Shown here piece by piece: positions 1 to 12,574 of a stretch of DNA of 64,000 bases. Location: contig CM026386.1 in assembly GCA_014843695.1 (NCBI GenBank), positions 17,721,811-17,785,810 of the forward strand, read 5' to 3'. Made by a program: the position numbers and the translations under genes. Positions within the stretch are counted from its first letter, which is position 1; each line of letters opens with the position of its first letter. Below the pieces are notes generated by a model. That model was not told the origin of the DNA, did no database searches, and was given only the letters and a program-made list of their open reading frames with translations. Source of the DNA: Archivesica marissinica (Eukaryota > Mollusca > Bivalvia > Venerida > Vesicomyidae).

Positions 1-128
1 CGTCTGATCACTGAACCGCAACATGAGCAGAGTTCATTGGTCAATACCAAGCACTTCTGATCACTGAACCGCACCATGAGCAGAGTTCATTGGTCAATAC
101 CAAGCACGTCTGATCACTGAACCTCACC
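1..128. repeat. 53-bp tandem repeat, left end cut by the window
   Basis: The unit begins CTGATCACTGAACCGCACCA and recurs at 4, 57 and 110, a 53-bp period. The array enters from outside the window. Its CTGAACCGCACCATGAGCA stretch resembles the adjoining 39-bp unit, so the two arrays are probably related by internal rearrangement. Confidence 0.85.
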
Positions 129-831
129 ATGAGCATAGTGCATCACACCGGACCACCGATCCGCACCGTGAGCATAGTGCATCACACGGGACCACCGAAC
201 CGCACCATGAATAGTACATCACACGGGACCACCGAACCGCACCAGGAACAGTACATCACACCGGACCACCGAACCGCACCATGAACAGTACATCACACGG
301 GACCACCGAACCGCACCAGGAACAGTACATCACACGGGACAACCGAACCCCACCATGAGCATACTACATCACACGGGACAACTGAACCCCACCATGAGCA
401 TAGTGCATCACACCGGACCACCGGAACGCACCGTGAGCATAGTGCATCACACCGGACCACCGAACCGCACCATGAACAGTACATCACACGGGACCACCGA
501 ACCGCACCATGAGCATTGTATATCACACGGGACCACCGAACCGCACCATGAACAGTACATCAACACCGGACCACCGAACCCCACCATGAGCATAGTGCAT
601 CACACCGGACCACCGAACCGCACCATGAACATAGTGCATCACACCGGACCACCGAACCGCACCATGAACATAGTGCATCACACCGGACCACCGAACCGCA
701 CCATGAACATAGTGCATCACACCGGACCACCGAACCGCACCATGAACAGTACATCACACGGGACCACCGAACCCCACCACGAGCATTGTATATCACACCG
801 AATTACTAAATCGCACCATGAGCAGAGTCCA
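129..831. repeat. 39-bp minisatellite with 37-bp variants (about 18 units)
   Basis: The unit contains GCATCACACCGGACCACCGA followed by ACCGCACCATGA. Perfect 39-bp units are clearest at 600-735. A variant reading AACAGTACATCACACGGGAC is about 37 bp and shifts the frame. Short ORFs on both strands here come from the unit (13 codons when 39 bp) and vanish at 37-bp variants. I see no gene. Confidence 0.9.
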
Positions 832-1153
832 TGTGTTCCTACGAGGCACATCGGAGCACTGAACAGCTCCATCCAATGATCAAAATAATAATTACCAATA
901 TATAATAATTGTAATACTCCGTGTTCAATGCTTCTTGTCTATTTGTTATAATAAGTAGTCCTTAGTAACGTTTACGGGATGCATTTGAATAAGAAATACA
1001 AGTTTATCAAGATCATTTAAGTCAGTAAGTACATCATTAAATGTATTTGTAGTACATTCACTGTTCAAGTATGGCACTGGTTAGCACGCACGTTTTGTGA
1101 CACCGTAAACGGCTCATTCGAGCTATTTTTCGAAGTGAACCATAAGTATACTC
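832..1153. other. No recognisable feature
   Basis: AT-rich DNA. I see no ORF of interest, repeat or motif. Confidence 0.5.
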
Positions 1154-1427
1154 TGTGTGTTTTACGTTTATTTACCGTCGCTACCGGTTGCCCATATGAG
1201 CGAGGCCTCCTGAAGAGATTAGTCATTTTAGATATTTGTAGGATATATGCAATGATACAGACAGAGACGCATTCCAGAATCTCCTCTGGTTCTTTTACGT
1301 GCACGATGTAAAGCACCGACACGAGACCTCGGTGAAAGACTGTTAATTAGGGTAAGACCGAGGATCGAACCTGCGATCCATTGAATACCAGTCCAACATG
1401 TTAACCACTGGACTACATATCCATCTG
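1154..1427 (-). mobile_element. SINE family A, near full length, diverged
   Basis: Read on the minus strand, it has a tRNA-like head (TAGTCCAGTGGTTAACATG, then a GGTTCGATCC-type B box), the family body (GTGCACGTAAAAGAACCAGAG) and the tail CCGGTAGCGACGGTAAATAA followed by AAACACAC. About 10 bp are missing near the head-body junction. No clear target-site duplication is visible. Confidence 0.88.
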
Positions 1428-1842
1428 TGAGCCATATACTGTAATAGGAAGACTATATATACGTCAGAGGCTCGTTTTCTGACGACTTGTTAAATAAATG
1501 CATTAGCAAATGACCACTCATTTAATATCCTTTATATTTACATACATGTACTGTGAACACATTATTGTGTTTGGGTGTGTGAATGTCTTTGTGTTAGTAA
1601 ATATGTTGGAAGGATAACTCAAATTGTTTTCGATGCATTACGATGAAACTTTGTGGATATATATAAGATTGATCCAGGGGGAAGTGATTCGATTTTGGGA
1701 GAAACTGGTCACGGCATGTGGCCATAGTGGTAGCACAGATGGGCCCCGGTTTGCATATCTCCGATTGTTATATACTCTAGTTGTTGATACCATTTGTATG
1801 GCATGTTTGTTTGATAGGTAGCTTTGGAAATCATATTCTTCT
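1428..1842. other. No recognisable feature
   Basis: Unique-looking AT-rich DNA. A 65-codon ORF at 1624-1821 has no motif I recognise. Confidence 0.45.
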
Positions 1843-1851
1843 TAAAGATTA

Positions 1852-2096
1852 CCTTTAACCTTTATTTATTTTACAACGATTGCAAGTTTTAACAACTTAT
1901 ATTAATCACTCTCGTTGGCGCGGGTGAAAGCGTATATGTGGTCATTCATGTGAGGAGAAACCAGATTACCTGCGGAAAACCACCCTGTCCGATCTGGTGC
2001 CACCGTACCATCTCACATACTTACCGGTCCGTGGATCGAACCCAGGTTGCATTGGTGAGACGCGAGCGTGCTAACCACTGCGCTAATCGGACAGCC
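1852..2096 (-). mobile_element. SINE family B with 9-bp target-site duplication
   Basis: The minus strand begins GGCTGTCCGATTAGCGCAGT (tRNA-like A box), has a GGGTTCGATCC B box and a central GTTTTCCGCAGGTAATCTGG segment matching the family core. It ends in an AT-rich tail near TTGTAAAATAAATAAAGG. The flanking direct repeat TAAAGATTA lies at 1843-1851 and 2097-2105, which marks a clean retroposition event. Confidence 0.92.
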
Positions 2097-2341
2097 TAAA
2101 GATTAACGTGGGAGTCATACGAGGTCATGAAATAAACGTCGACCCAGAAGCTCTACAGTTATTCCAATAGCTTTAAGACTATTGATTTCAATTATGTTTT
2201 TTCGTGAAACATTGAAAACCAATTACACGATTGCCCGAGGGCGTGAGCGTTTTGCAATATAATTTTACAGTTCGCACTGCAAATGTGTGCAATTTTGTCA
2301 CAGCTCCAGGAATCTCATTTCTGTAATAGTTTCTTCAGTCA

Positions 2342-3960
2342 CATAAAGCCATTACGGTTTGCATTAAATACAGACTAACTCTCAGCTCTAACCAAGACAG
2401 AGTGTATGCATGTGCGTCATTGCCCTTACGGTTTGCATTAAATACAGACTAACTCTCAGCTCTAACCAAGGCAGAGTGTATGCATGTGCGTCATTGCCCT
2501 TACGGTTTGCATTAAATACAGACTAACTCTCAGCTCTAACCATGGCATAGTGTGTATGTATATGCGTCATTGCCATTACGGTTTGCATTAGACTAACTCT
2601 CAGCTCTAATCAAGGCATGGTGTGTATGTATTTGCACCAGTGCCCTTACGGTTTGCATTAAATACAGACTAACTCTCAGCTCTAACCAAGGCAGAGTGTA
2701 TGCATGTGCGTCATTACCCTTACGGTTTGCATTAAATACAGACTAACTCTCAGCTCTAACCAAGGCATAGTGTGTATGTATATGCGTCATTGCCATTACG
2801 GTTTGCATTAAATACAGACTAACTCTCAGCTCTAATCAAGGCATGGTGTGTATGTATTTGCACCAGTGCCCGTACGGTTTGCATTAAATACAGACTAACT
2901 CTCAGCTCTAACCAAGGCATAGTGTGTATGTATATGCGTCATTGCCATTACGGTTTGCATTAAATACAGACTAACTCTCAGCTCTAATCAAGGCATGGTG
3001 TGTATGTATTTGCACCAGTGCCCGTACGGTTTGCATTAAATACAGACTAACTCTCAGCTCTAACCAAGGCATAGTGTGTATGTATATGCGTCATTGCCAT
3101 TACGGTTTGCATTAAATACAGACTAACTCTCAGCTCTAATCAAGGCATGGTGTGTATGTATTTGCACCAGTGCCCGTACGGTTTGCATTAAATACAGACT
3201 AACTCTCAGCTCCAATCAAGGCATAGTGTGTATGTATATGTGCGTCATTGCCATTACGGTTTGCATTGAATGCAGACTAACTCTCAGCTCCAATCAAGGC
3301 ATGATGTGTATGTATTTGCGCCAGTGCCCGTACGGTTTGCATTAAATACAGACTAACTCTCAGCTCCAATCAAGGCACGATGTGTATGTATTTGCGCCAG
3401 TGCCCGTACGGTTTGCATTAAATACAGACTAACTCTCAGCTCCAATCAAGGCATAGTGTGTATGTATATGTGCGTCATTGCCATTACGGTTTGCATTGAA
3501 TGCAGACTAACTCTCAGCTCCAATCAAGGCATGATGTGTATGTATTTGCGCCAGTGCCCGTACGGTTTGCATTAAATACAGACTAACTCTCAGCTCCAAT
3601 CAAGGCATAGTGTGTATGTACATGTGCGTCATTGCCATTACGGTTTGCATTGAATGCAGACTAACTCTCAGCTCCAATCAAGGCATGATGTGTATGTATT
3701 TGCGCCAGTGCCCGTACGGTTTGCATTGAATGCAGGCTAACTCTCAGCTCCAATCAACACAACATATTATTGCATCCGTCCCTGCCATTATACGTTATTA
3801 TTAGTACTGCCTAACTCTCAGTTTCATTCAACACAACGTGTGTATGTAGTTGCACCATTTCCCGTAAACTGTTTCAGTAATACCGCCTAGCTATCAGTTC
3901 CAACCAACATAAATGTCACGTGTGTATGTAATTGCTTCATTTCACGGTCACCTAGTTTGC
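2342..3960. repeat. About 75-bp minisatellite (about 18 units plus decayed edge units)
   Basis: The unit starts TTACGGTTTGCATTAAATAC and continues AGACTAACTCTCAGCTC; it recurs at 2352 and 2426 (74 bp), with 74-79-bp spacing later. Two variants alternate (TGCGTCATTGCCATTACGG and TTGCACCAGTGCCCGTACGG), giving a two-unit higher-order period over much of the array. Units after about 3740 are strongly decayed, as expected at an array edge. Confidence 0.92.
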
Positions 3961-4044
3961 AGTACTCCATACAAATTAGTTCCATAGCAAAACACAAATA
4001 GCTTTTAAATAGTTGAGTGTGTTCGTGTACGTGTATTGTGAAAG

Positions 4045-4152
4045 CAACCACACGAGACACCAGTTTACAGTCTCACCCGAACGATTGTAATACGTGTGAT
4101 CGAACCTGGCGCCCTTGGGATTGCAAGTCAGTCGTGTTGCCATTGGATTACT
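4045..4152 (-). mobile_element. Ancient fragment of a SINE A-like element
   Basis: The order CACGAGACACCAGTTTACAGTC, GATCGAACCTGGCGCCCTTGG, CCATTGGATTAC parallels the minus-strand head of family A (CACGAGACCTCGG, GATCGAACCTGCGATCCCTGG, CCACTGGACTAC), with many substitutions. It is either an old copy or a related family. Confidence 0.5.
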
Positions 4153-4566
4153 GATAACGTGTTACGGTATAAAACCACAAGTATGTCGTTTTGCAATCAT
4201 GTGGACAAAAGTGTTCTTAAAATTCAAATGGAATGTCTGTTTCTATCGTAATGATCTACCTCTGTAACCATTATGAAACACCAATATGAATAAATAATGT
4301 ATTAACTAGAAATGCTTCACCCAAACAGATCACACATAACCTGCTTTGAAAACAAGATAAGATTGCTCCTTGTTAATGTCTTTCCATTATTTATGACTTT
4401 CTACGTTCATATGCAATAAAATATATATATATATAATTCTTCAAACATTCAAACATGAAACATTTATCAACTATCATACATAGTTTAAACACTACTTATT
4501 TCAGTATGTTACATGCAATCAAGAAATGAACATTTTACATATAATTTAACATCAGTAGAAAGAAAG
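4153..4566. other. No recognisable feature
   Basis: AT-rich DNA with a short (AT)n run near 4423-4434. Nothing else is evident. Confidence 0.45.
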
Positions 4567-4573
4567 GGATTAG

Positions 4574-4863
4574 GTGTGTGTTTTACATTTATTTATCATC
4601 GCTACCGGTTGTCCATATGAGCGACACCTGAATAGATTAGACATTTTAGATTGTTAGAGGATAGTGCAATGATACAGACAGATACCCATTCCAGAGTCTC
4701 ATCTAGTTCTTTTACGTGCACGGTGTAAAGGACCGACACGAGACCTCGGTTTAAAGTCCCATCAGAAATACTGTTAATTTTATTAGGGTCAGACGGAGGA
4801 TCGAACCTGCGATCCCTGGATTACCAGTACAGCGTGTTACCACTGGACTACATACCAGTCTGT
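4574..4863 (-). mobile_element. SINE family A with 7-bp target-site duplication
   Basis: Full-length family A order on the minus strand: head ending GGTTCGATCCTCCGTCTGAC, body with GTGCACGTAAAAGAACTAGA, tail CCGGTAGCGATGATAAATAA. The direct repeat GGATTAG lies at 4567-4573 and 4864-4870. Two small deletions occur near the tail. Confidence 0.9.
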
Positions 4864-4870
4864 GGATTAG

Positions 4871-5421
4871 AAGGAAATACAGGGTAATACTATTATATTT
4901 GTTCTCCATTTCCATTGGTTGATATGCAATAGACAGGAGAATAATACTATAACAATGAAAAATATAATTATATACGTGAACTCTATTCTAGGTATATGCT
5001 ATAGAATTTCAGATTATTATGTCAACCACAAATTATTGTATTAGTGAGTAAATAGTTTTGAATGTTAAGAAGAAAATGAATTATAATTGAGTGTTCCTAT
5101 ATATGTGTGGTTAATATATATATTGTTAAGATAACAGTCTTAAAGAAAATGAATTAGCCGGATGGTTTTTGTTTTCCTTGAAAAAGGCTTAAGCCAACAA
5201 TTCGGATGTAGAGAGGACCAAATATATATAAAAGGAAAATGGTTAACCTGAAATTGATGATTTTGATGGAACCGTTGTTATCCGATGCATATTAAGCACT
5301 CTATATTTAACTTGTAAATAATAATACCTTGTAAATATGTGTTGTTTTTCTTCTAGGTTACATGTAATGGTTTATATTAAGTTTATTGTAGGCAGTAATA
5401 TATTACATATTTTTTGTTTGG
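4871..5421. other. No recognisable feature
   Basis: AT-rich DNA without a supported element or ORF. Confidence 0.4.
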
Positions 5422-5469
5422 TTTTTAAGTTTATTTAACGTCGCTACCGGTTGTCCATATGAGCGACGC
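5422..5469 (-). mobile_element. SINE family A tail fragment (5'-truncated)
   Basis: Only the terminal module remains: minus strand GTCGCTCATATGGACAACCGG then TAGCGACGTTAAATAAAC. Everything upstream of the tail is absent. Confidence 0.75.
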
Positions 5470-6313
5470 GATTTACGTCAGTTAACGTCAACGTCAGACA
5501 TGCATCACTTCTGTCATCACGTGACTTACAAGACGAATTTGTATATGTCTTAGAAAAGTTTTAGACTTGATTTCGAATCATATATCTTTATTATATTGTG
5601 TGTTATTTTACTTGGAATTTATGAAATAACTATTGTGTAATACATCTTAAATATGCCTGCTGTGAATCAAGTCATACCATATCCATTATTCACATACAAT
5701 TACGCTGTATAATGATTATTGTACACTAATGATACACTGCCAACTACGGCCGTCATTTGTTTGTCTGTATTTCCATATTGAACATCTTATTAGACTCTTG
5801 ATTACACGAGTCTTTAATATGAAATGCAGATCTCATGTCATGTGCAGTGTTGCCTGTTGCCACGAAAAGGTCGTTCATTCAGTTATCAACTTCGTTATAC
5901 TCCAAGCTACACGTATTCCGGAATATTCCTTTGTGGTATATTGATTATATTCATGTGGACGGTATTAACAACATATTCCAATTAATTCTGATGGGCTTCT
6001 TTGTCATGTATGTCTGGGCAAGAACTCTGGCTGAACTTATATAATAGGAAAGTGTTATATACCGGAGAGTGCGGATATAGCATTTCATGTGTTTTCGTTA
6101 GATTTCTACTGTGCTTATTCAGGTGCAAAGTGCTTATTTGTTTAGGTGATTAGGGGATTTGGTAGTGAGATAGTGATAATCCTAAACTAAATTATCGTCC
6201 CTTTTATCCTAGAAATGACATTTAAATGATTTATTCTAAAGGGTATGAAGTCCATTTTATGTGTATGCACGGTAACTGTATCACTGTTATTCAATAAATG
6301 ATGGCGCTTCAAA
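5470..6313. other. No supported gene
   Basis: Overlapping ORFs of about 70 codons at 5729-5944 and 5835-6044 show no domain, and their composition is like the flanks. The start of the stretch has several TACGTCA/AACGTCA motifs (5471-5495) that may be chance. Confidence 0.4.
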
Positions 6314-9300
6314 TAACATCAACTGGCTGTCATCTCCATTATGTCTAAGCAACATCACTTGGTCACCATCACTGTACGTGTCTAAGCAACAGCACTTGGT
6401 CACCATCACTGTACGTGTTTAAGCAACATCACTTGGTCGCCATCACTGTACGTTTTTAGGCAACATCATTTCGCCATTATCGCTGAACGTTTTAAGCAAC
6501 ATCATTTCGGCATTATCGCTGAACGTTTTTAAGCAACATCATTTCGCCATTATCGCTGAACGTTTTAAGCCACATCATTTCGCCATTATCGCTGAACGTT
6601 TTAAAGCAACATCACTTGGCCATTATCGCTGAACGTTTTTAAGCAACATCATTTCGCCATTATCGCTGAACGTTTTAAGCCACATCATTTCGCCATTATC
6701 GCTGAACGTTTTAAGCAACATCACTTGGCCATTATCGCTGAACGTTTTAAGCAACATCATTTCGCCATTATCGCTGAACGTTTTAAGCAACATCATTTCG
6801 CCATTATCGCTGAACGTTTTAAGCAACATCATTTCGGCATTATCGCTGAACGTTTTTAAGCAACATCACTTGGCCATTATCGCTGAACGTTTTTAAGCAA
6901 CATCATTTCGCCATTATCGCTGAACGTTTTAAGCAACATCATTTCGCCATTATCGCTGAACGTTTTAAGCAACATCATTTCGCCATTATCGCTGAACGTT
7001 TTAAGCAACATCATTTCGCCATTATCGCTGAACGTTTTAAGCAACATCATTTCGCCATTATCGCTGAACATTTTAAAGCAACATCACTTGGCCATTATCG
7101 CTGAACGTTTTAAGCAACTTCAGTTCGCCCTTATCGCTGAACGTTTTAAGCAACATCATTTCGCCATTATCGCTGAACGTTTTAAAACAACATCATTTCG
7201 CCATTATCGTTGAACGTTTTTAAGCAACATCACTTGGTCACCATCACTGTACGTGTTTAAGCAACATCACTTGGTCGCCATCACTGTACGTTTTTAAGCA
7301 ACATCATTTCGCCATTATCGCTGAACGTTTTAAGCAACATCATTTCGCCATTATCGCTGAACGTTTTAAAGCAACATCACTTGGCCATTATCGCTGAACG
7401 TTTTAAGCAACTTCAGTTCACCCTTATCGTTGAACGTTTTAAGCAACATCATTTCGCCATTATCGCTGAACGTTTTAAAGCAACATCACTTGGCCATTAT
7501 CGCTGAACGTTTTAAGCAACATCATTTCGCCATTATCGCTGAACGTTTTAAAGCAACATCACTTGGCCATTATCGCTGAACGTTTTAAGCAACATCATTT
7601 CGCCATTATCGCTGACCGTTTTAAGCAACATCATTTCGCCATTATCTTGAACGTTTTTAAGCAACATCATATCGCCATTATCGCTGAACATTTTAAGCAA
7701 CATCATTTCGCCATTATCATTGAACGTTTTAAAGCAACATCATTTGGCCGTTATCGTTGAACGTTTTTAAGCAACATCACTTGGTCGCCATCACTGTACG
7801 TTTTTAAGCAACATCATTTCGCCATTATCGTTGAACGTTTTTAAGCAACATCACTTGGCCGTTATCGCTGAACATTTTAATCAACATCACTTGGTCGCCA
7901 TCACTGTACGTTTTTAAGCAACATCATTTCGCCATTATCGCTGAACGTTTTTAAGCAACATCATTTGGCCGTTATCGTTGAACGTTTTTAAGCAACATCA
8001 CTTGGTCGCCATCACTGTACGTTTTTAAGCAACATCATTTCGCCATTATCGTTGAACGTTTTTAAGCAACATCACTTGGCCGTTATCGCTGAACATTTTA
8101 ATCAACATCACTTGGTCACTATCACTGTACGTGTTTAAGCAACATCACTTGGTCACCCTCACTGTACGTGTTTAAGCAACATCAATTGGTCACCATCAAT
8201 GTACGTGTTTAATCAACATCAATTGGTCACCCTCACTGTACGTGTTTAAGCAACATCAATTGGTCACCCTCACTGTACGTGTTTAATCAACATCACTTGA
8301 TCACCCTCACTGTACGTGTTTAATCAACATCACTTGGTCACCCTCACTGTACGTGTTTAAGCAACATCACTTGGTCACCAACACTGTACGTGTTTAATCA
8401 ACATCAATTGGTCACCCTCACTGTACGTGTTTAAGCAACATCAATTGGTCACCCTCACTGTACGTATTTAATCAACATCACTTGGTCACCATCACTGTAC
8501 GTGTTTAATCAACATCACTTGGTCACGCTCACTGTACGTGTTTAATCAACATCAATTGGTCACCCTCACTGTACGTGTTTAATCAACATCAATTGGTCAC
8601 CCTCACTGTACGTGTTTAATCAACATCACTTGGTCACCCTCACTGTACGTGTTTAAGCAACATCACTTGGTCACCAACACTGTACGTGTTTAATCAACAT
8701 CAATTGGTCACCCTCACTGTACGTGTTTAAGCAACATCAATTGGTCACCCTCACTGTACGTGTTTAATCAACATCACTTGGTCACCGTCACTGTACGTGT
8801 TTAATCAACATCACTTGGTCACCCTCACTGTACGTGTTTAATCAACATCACTTGGTCACCCTCACTGTACGTGTTTAATCAACATCAATTGGTTACCCTC
8901 ACTGTACGTGTTTAATCAACATCAATTGGTCACCCTCACTGTACGTGTTTAATCAACATCACTTGGTCACCCTCACTGTACGTGTTTAATCAACATCACT
9001 TGGTCACCCTCACTGTACGTGTTTAAGCAACATCACTTGGTCACCATCACTGTACGTGTTTAAGCAACATCACTTGGTCACCATCACTGTACGTGTTTAA
9101 TCAACATCACTTGGTCACCCTCACTGTACGTGTTTAAGCAACATCACTTGGTCACCCTCACTGTACGTGTTTAAGCAACATCAATTGGTCACCCTCACTA
9201 TACGTGTTTAATCAACATCACTTGGTCACCCTCACTGTACGTGTTTAATCAACATCAATTGGTCACCCTCACTGTACGTGTTTAATCAACATCAATTGGT

Positions 9301-10982
9301 CACCCTCACTGTACGTGTTTAATCAACATCACTTGGTCACCATCACTGTACGTGTTTAAGCTTCATCATGTGGCCGTTATCGCTGAACATTTTAAGCAAC
9401 ATCATTTGGTAACCCTCACTGTACGTGTTTAAGCAGCATCACTTGGTCACCCTCACTGTACGTGTTTTAGCAACATCACTTGGTCACCCTCACTGTACGT
9501 GTTTAATCAACATCACTTGGTCACCATCACTGTACGTGTTTAATCAACATCACTTGGTCACCCTCACTGTACGTGTTTAATCAACATCACTTGGTCACCC
9601 TCACTGTACGTGTTTAATCAACATCACTTGGTCACCCTCACTGTACGTGTTTAATCAACATCACTTGGTCACCCTCACTGTACGTGTTTAATCAACATCA
9701 ATTGGTCACCCTCACTGTACGTGTTTAATCAACATCAATTGGTCACCCTCACTGTACGTGTTTAATCAACATCACTTGGTCACCCTCACTGTACGTGTTT
9801 AATCAACATCACTTGGTCACCCTCACTGTACGTGTTTAATCAACATCACTTGGTCACCATCACTGTACGTGTTTAATCAACATCACTTGGTCAACCTCAC
9901 TGTACGTGTTTAATCAACATCACTTGGTCACCCTCACTGTACGTGTTTAAGCAACATCACTTGGTCACCAACACTGTACGTGTTTAATCAACATCAATTG
10001 GTCACCCTCACTGTACGTGTTTAAGCAACATCAATTGGTCACCCTCACTGTACGTGTTTAATCAACATCACTTGGTCACCATCACTGTACGTGTTTAATC
10101 AACATCACTTGGTCACGCTCACTGTACGTGTTTAATCAACATCAATTGGTCACCCTCACTGTACGTGTTTAATCAACATCAATTGGTCACCCTCACTGTA
10201 CGTGTTTAATCAACATCAATTGGTCACCCTCACTGTACGTGTTTAATCAACATCACTTGGTCACCCTCACTGTACGTGTTTAATCAACATCACTTGGTCA
10301 CCCTCACTGTACGTGTTTAATCAACATCACTTGGTCACCCTCACTGTACGTGTTTAATCAACATCACTTGGTCACCCTCACTGTACGTGTTTAATCAACA
10401 TCACTTGGTCACCATCACTGTACGTGTTTAATCAACATCACTTGGTCACCCTCACTGTACGTGTTTAAGCAACATCAATTGGTCACCCTCACTGTACGTG
10501 TTTAATCAACATCACTTGGTCACCATCACTGTACGTGTTTAATCAACATCACTTGGTCACCCTCACTGTACGTGTTTAATCAACATCACTTGGTCACCCT
10601 CACTGTACGTGTTTAAGCAACATCATTTGGTCACCCTCAATGTATGTGTTTAAGCAACATCACTTGGTCACTTTCACTGTACGTGTTTAAGCAACATCAC
10701 TTGGTCACCATCACTGTACGTGTTTAAGCAACATCACTTGGTCACCCTCACTGTATGTGTTTAAGCAACATCACTTGGTCACCCTCACTGTACGTGTTTA
10801 AGCAACATCACTTGGTCACCTTCACTGTACGTGTTTAAGCAACATCAATTGGTCACCATCACTGTACGTGTTTGATCAACATCAAATGGTCACCATCACT
10901 GTACGTGTTTGATCAACATCAATTGGTCACCCTCACTGTACGTGTTTAAGCAACATCACTTGGCTATTATCGATGTACGCTT
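6314..10982. repeat. 4.7-kb minisatellite of 36/37-bp units (about 126 units), two subfamilies
   Basis: Subfamily 1 (dominant at about 6440-8110) reads AAGCAACATCATTTCGCCAT then TATCGCTGAACGTTTT (36 bp). Subfamily 2 (6314-6440 and about 8100-10970) reads ATCAACATCACTTGGTCACC then CTCACTGTACGTGTTT (36-37 bp). The two mix in short blocks near 7230-7310 and 7770-8110. ORFs inside are repeat translations (for example a 12-residue period containing MLLKTFSDNGEM on the minus strand). The last unit decays at about 10970. Confidence 0.95.
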
Positions 10983-11327
10983 TGCCCTAGAAAACACAAC
11001 TCTTTTACCACCATTTTAGTCATATTTCATAGGATGCTGTGCTGTCTGAAGTAGAACTATTCAAACTACGCAACACAGCGGTGCATAATTCACTTGTTGG
11101 TTCTTCAAGAAAATAACTCATTCCAAAGGATGTTTTCTTGTTATCTATTTCACGTATCTAAATTGTATTATATTAATAGGAAATGAGCCGACGTACTAGA
11201 AAAATTACGTAGTTTGATATCAAACCAAATATAGAGAAACAGATGTAATCGAAATGAAATTAATTATGTTCTATCAAAATGGTACAATGCATCAACATGA
11301 TGTGGTTAAGGCATAGAATGTCTACCT
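10983..11327. other. No recognisable feature
   Basis: AT-rich flank of the array. No repeat or ORF is supported. Confidence 0.4.
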
Positions 11328-11489
11328 AGTCTAGTTCTTTTACATGCATGGTGTAAAGCACCGACACGAGACCTCGGTTTAAAGTCGCACCAGAAAGACT
11401 GTTAATTTTATTAGGGTCAGACGGGGGATCGAACCTGCGATTCCTGGATTACCAGTCCAGCATGGTAACCACTGGACTGCATAACTATG
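11328..11489 (-). mobile_element. SINE family A fragment lacking its tail
   Basis: The head and proximal body are present on the minus strand (GGACTGGTAATCCAGG, GGTTCGATCCCCCGTCTGAC, GGTGCTTTACACC). The distal body and tail are absent, so the 3' end was lost after insertion. Confidence 0.85.
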
Positions 11490-11606
11490 AGTATGGTTAA
11501 TTATATATACATGACTTTTGTAATAATATAATTATAGAAGATAGTAACATGTATTATCTAGTTGCATACTTTATGTGCTTAACAGTAACACTATTTTAAA
11601 TAGATC

Positions 11607-11938
11607 ATTGCATTTTTAAAAGTATCACATCTGTTCCATATATTAAAGATTTTAGTGCATTTTTAAAAGTATCACATCTGTTCCATATATTAAAGATTTT
11701 AGTGCATTTTTAAAAGAATCACATCTGTTCCATATATTAAAGATTTTAGTGCATTTTTAAAAGTATCACATCTGTTCCATATATTAAAGATTTTAGTGCA
11801 TTTTTAAAAGTATCCCATCTGTTCCATATATTAAAGATTTTAGTGCATTTTTAAAAGTATCACATCTGTTCCATATATTAAAGATTTTAGTGCATTTTTA
11901 AAAGTATCACATCTGTTCCATAAATTGTAGATTTTGAG
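11607..11938. repeat. 47-bp minisatellite, 7 units
   Basis: Unit GCATTTTTAAAAGTATCACA then TCTGTTCCATATATTAAAG; starts at 11610, 11657, 11704, 11751, 11798, 11845 and 11892. The units are almost identical, with single substitutions. Confidence 0.95.
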
Positions 11939-12130
11939 TGCTTTAAATACTGTTTTACAGCCGTCTGTTTGTTATTACATGCTTACAACTTGATAAACGT
12001 TGGTGCAATTGACCTTTCGACATTACATTTTGCTACACATATTTTCGAAATATCATTTTGTCAATCGTGTATACACTGCTTAGGCAGAGGGCGTTCACTA
12101 AACTTTGAAAATCAAGAGTCAATGTCATTG

Positions 12131-12312
12131 AGGTAAACATCTAGTCAAGCTGGATTTTTAAAAGATTCAATATACTTGCAACTTTCCACGACCATATGAT
12201 AACCTCTGAACAAACCAGATTAGGTAAACATCTAGTCAAGCTGGATTTTTAAAAGATTCAATATACTTGCAACTTTCCACGACCATATGATAACCTCTGA
12301 ACAAACCAGATT
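12131..12312. repeat. 91-bp direct tandem duplication
   Basis: AGGTAAACATCTAGTCAAGC begins at 12131 and again at 12222, and the sequence stays essentially identical through CTCTGAACAAACCAGATTAG. There are exactly two copies, which suggests a recent duplication. Confidence 0.92.
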
Positions 12313-12426
12313 AGCCTGCCATTGGATGTGCAGTGTAAAATCAGAATTTGATCAAACATTGACTAGTTTGCTGACCTTTGCATCTAGGTTTAGGACCTTA
12401 CACGTATTTACTTCTCATGTTACATT

Positions 12427-12574
12427 GTGGCGTCTGTGGTTCAGTGGTAGAGCGTCGAATTTGGAATCGAGTCCGGGTTTAATACTCGGTCAGACCACGT
12501 ATGTAGTGTTATTGAGCAAGGTACCTCACATACATTGCTTAGCACTGACTAAGCCTGCCCAGAAAAAACATGTA
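12427..12574 (+). mobile_element. SINE family C (tRNA-derived)
   Basis: The head reads GTGGCGTCTGTGGTTCAGTG then GTAGAGCGTCG, a TTTGGAATC loop and ACTCGGTCAGACCACGTATG. The body has GTACCTCACATACATTGCTT and GCCTGCCCAG. It matches the copy at 31371-31562 in order and sequence. An ORF running across it (12287-12736) is incidental. Confidence 0.75.

Noticed and set aside
6314..10982. CRISPR-like array (regular 36/37-bp units)
   Set aside because: The whole unit repeats and there are no unique spacers. The context is animal DNA with SINEs, and no cas gene is present.
12427..12500. tRNA gene with GGTTCAGTGGTAGAG A box
   Set aside because: The acceptor and T arms do not pair properly, and the sequence continues into the family C SINE body.
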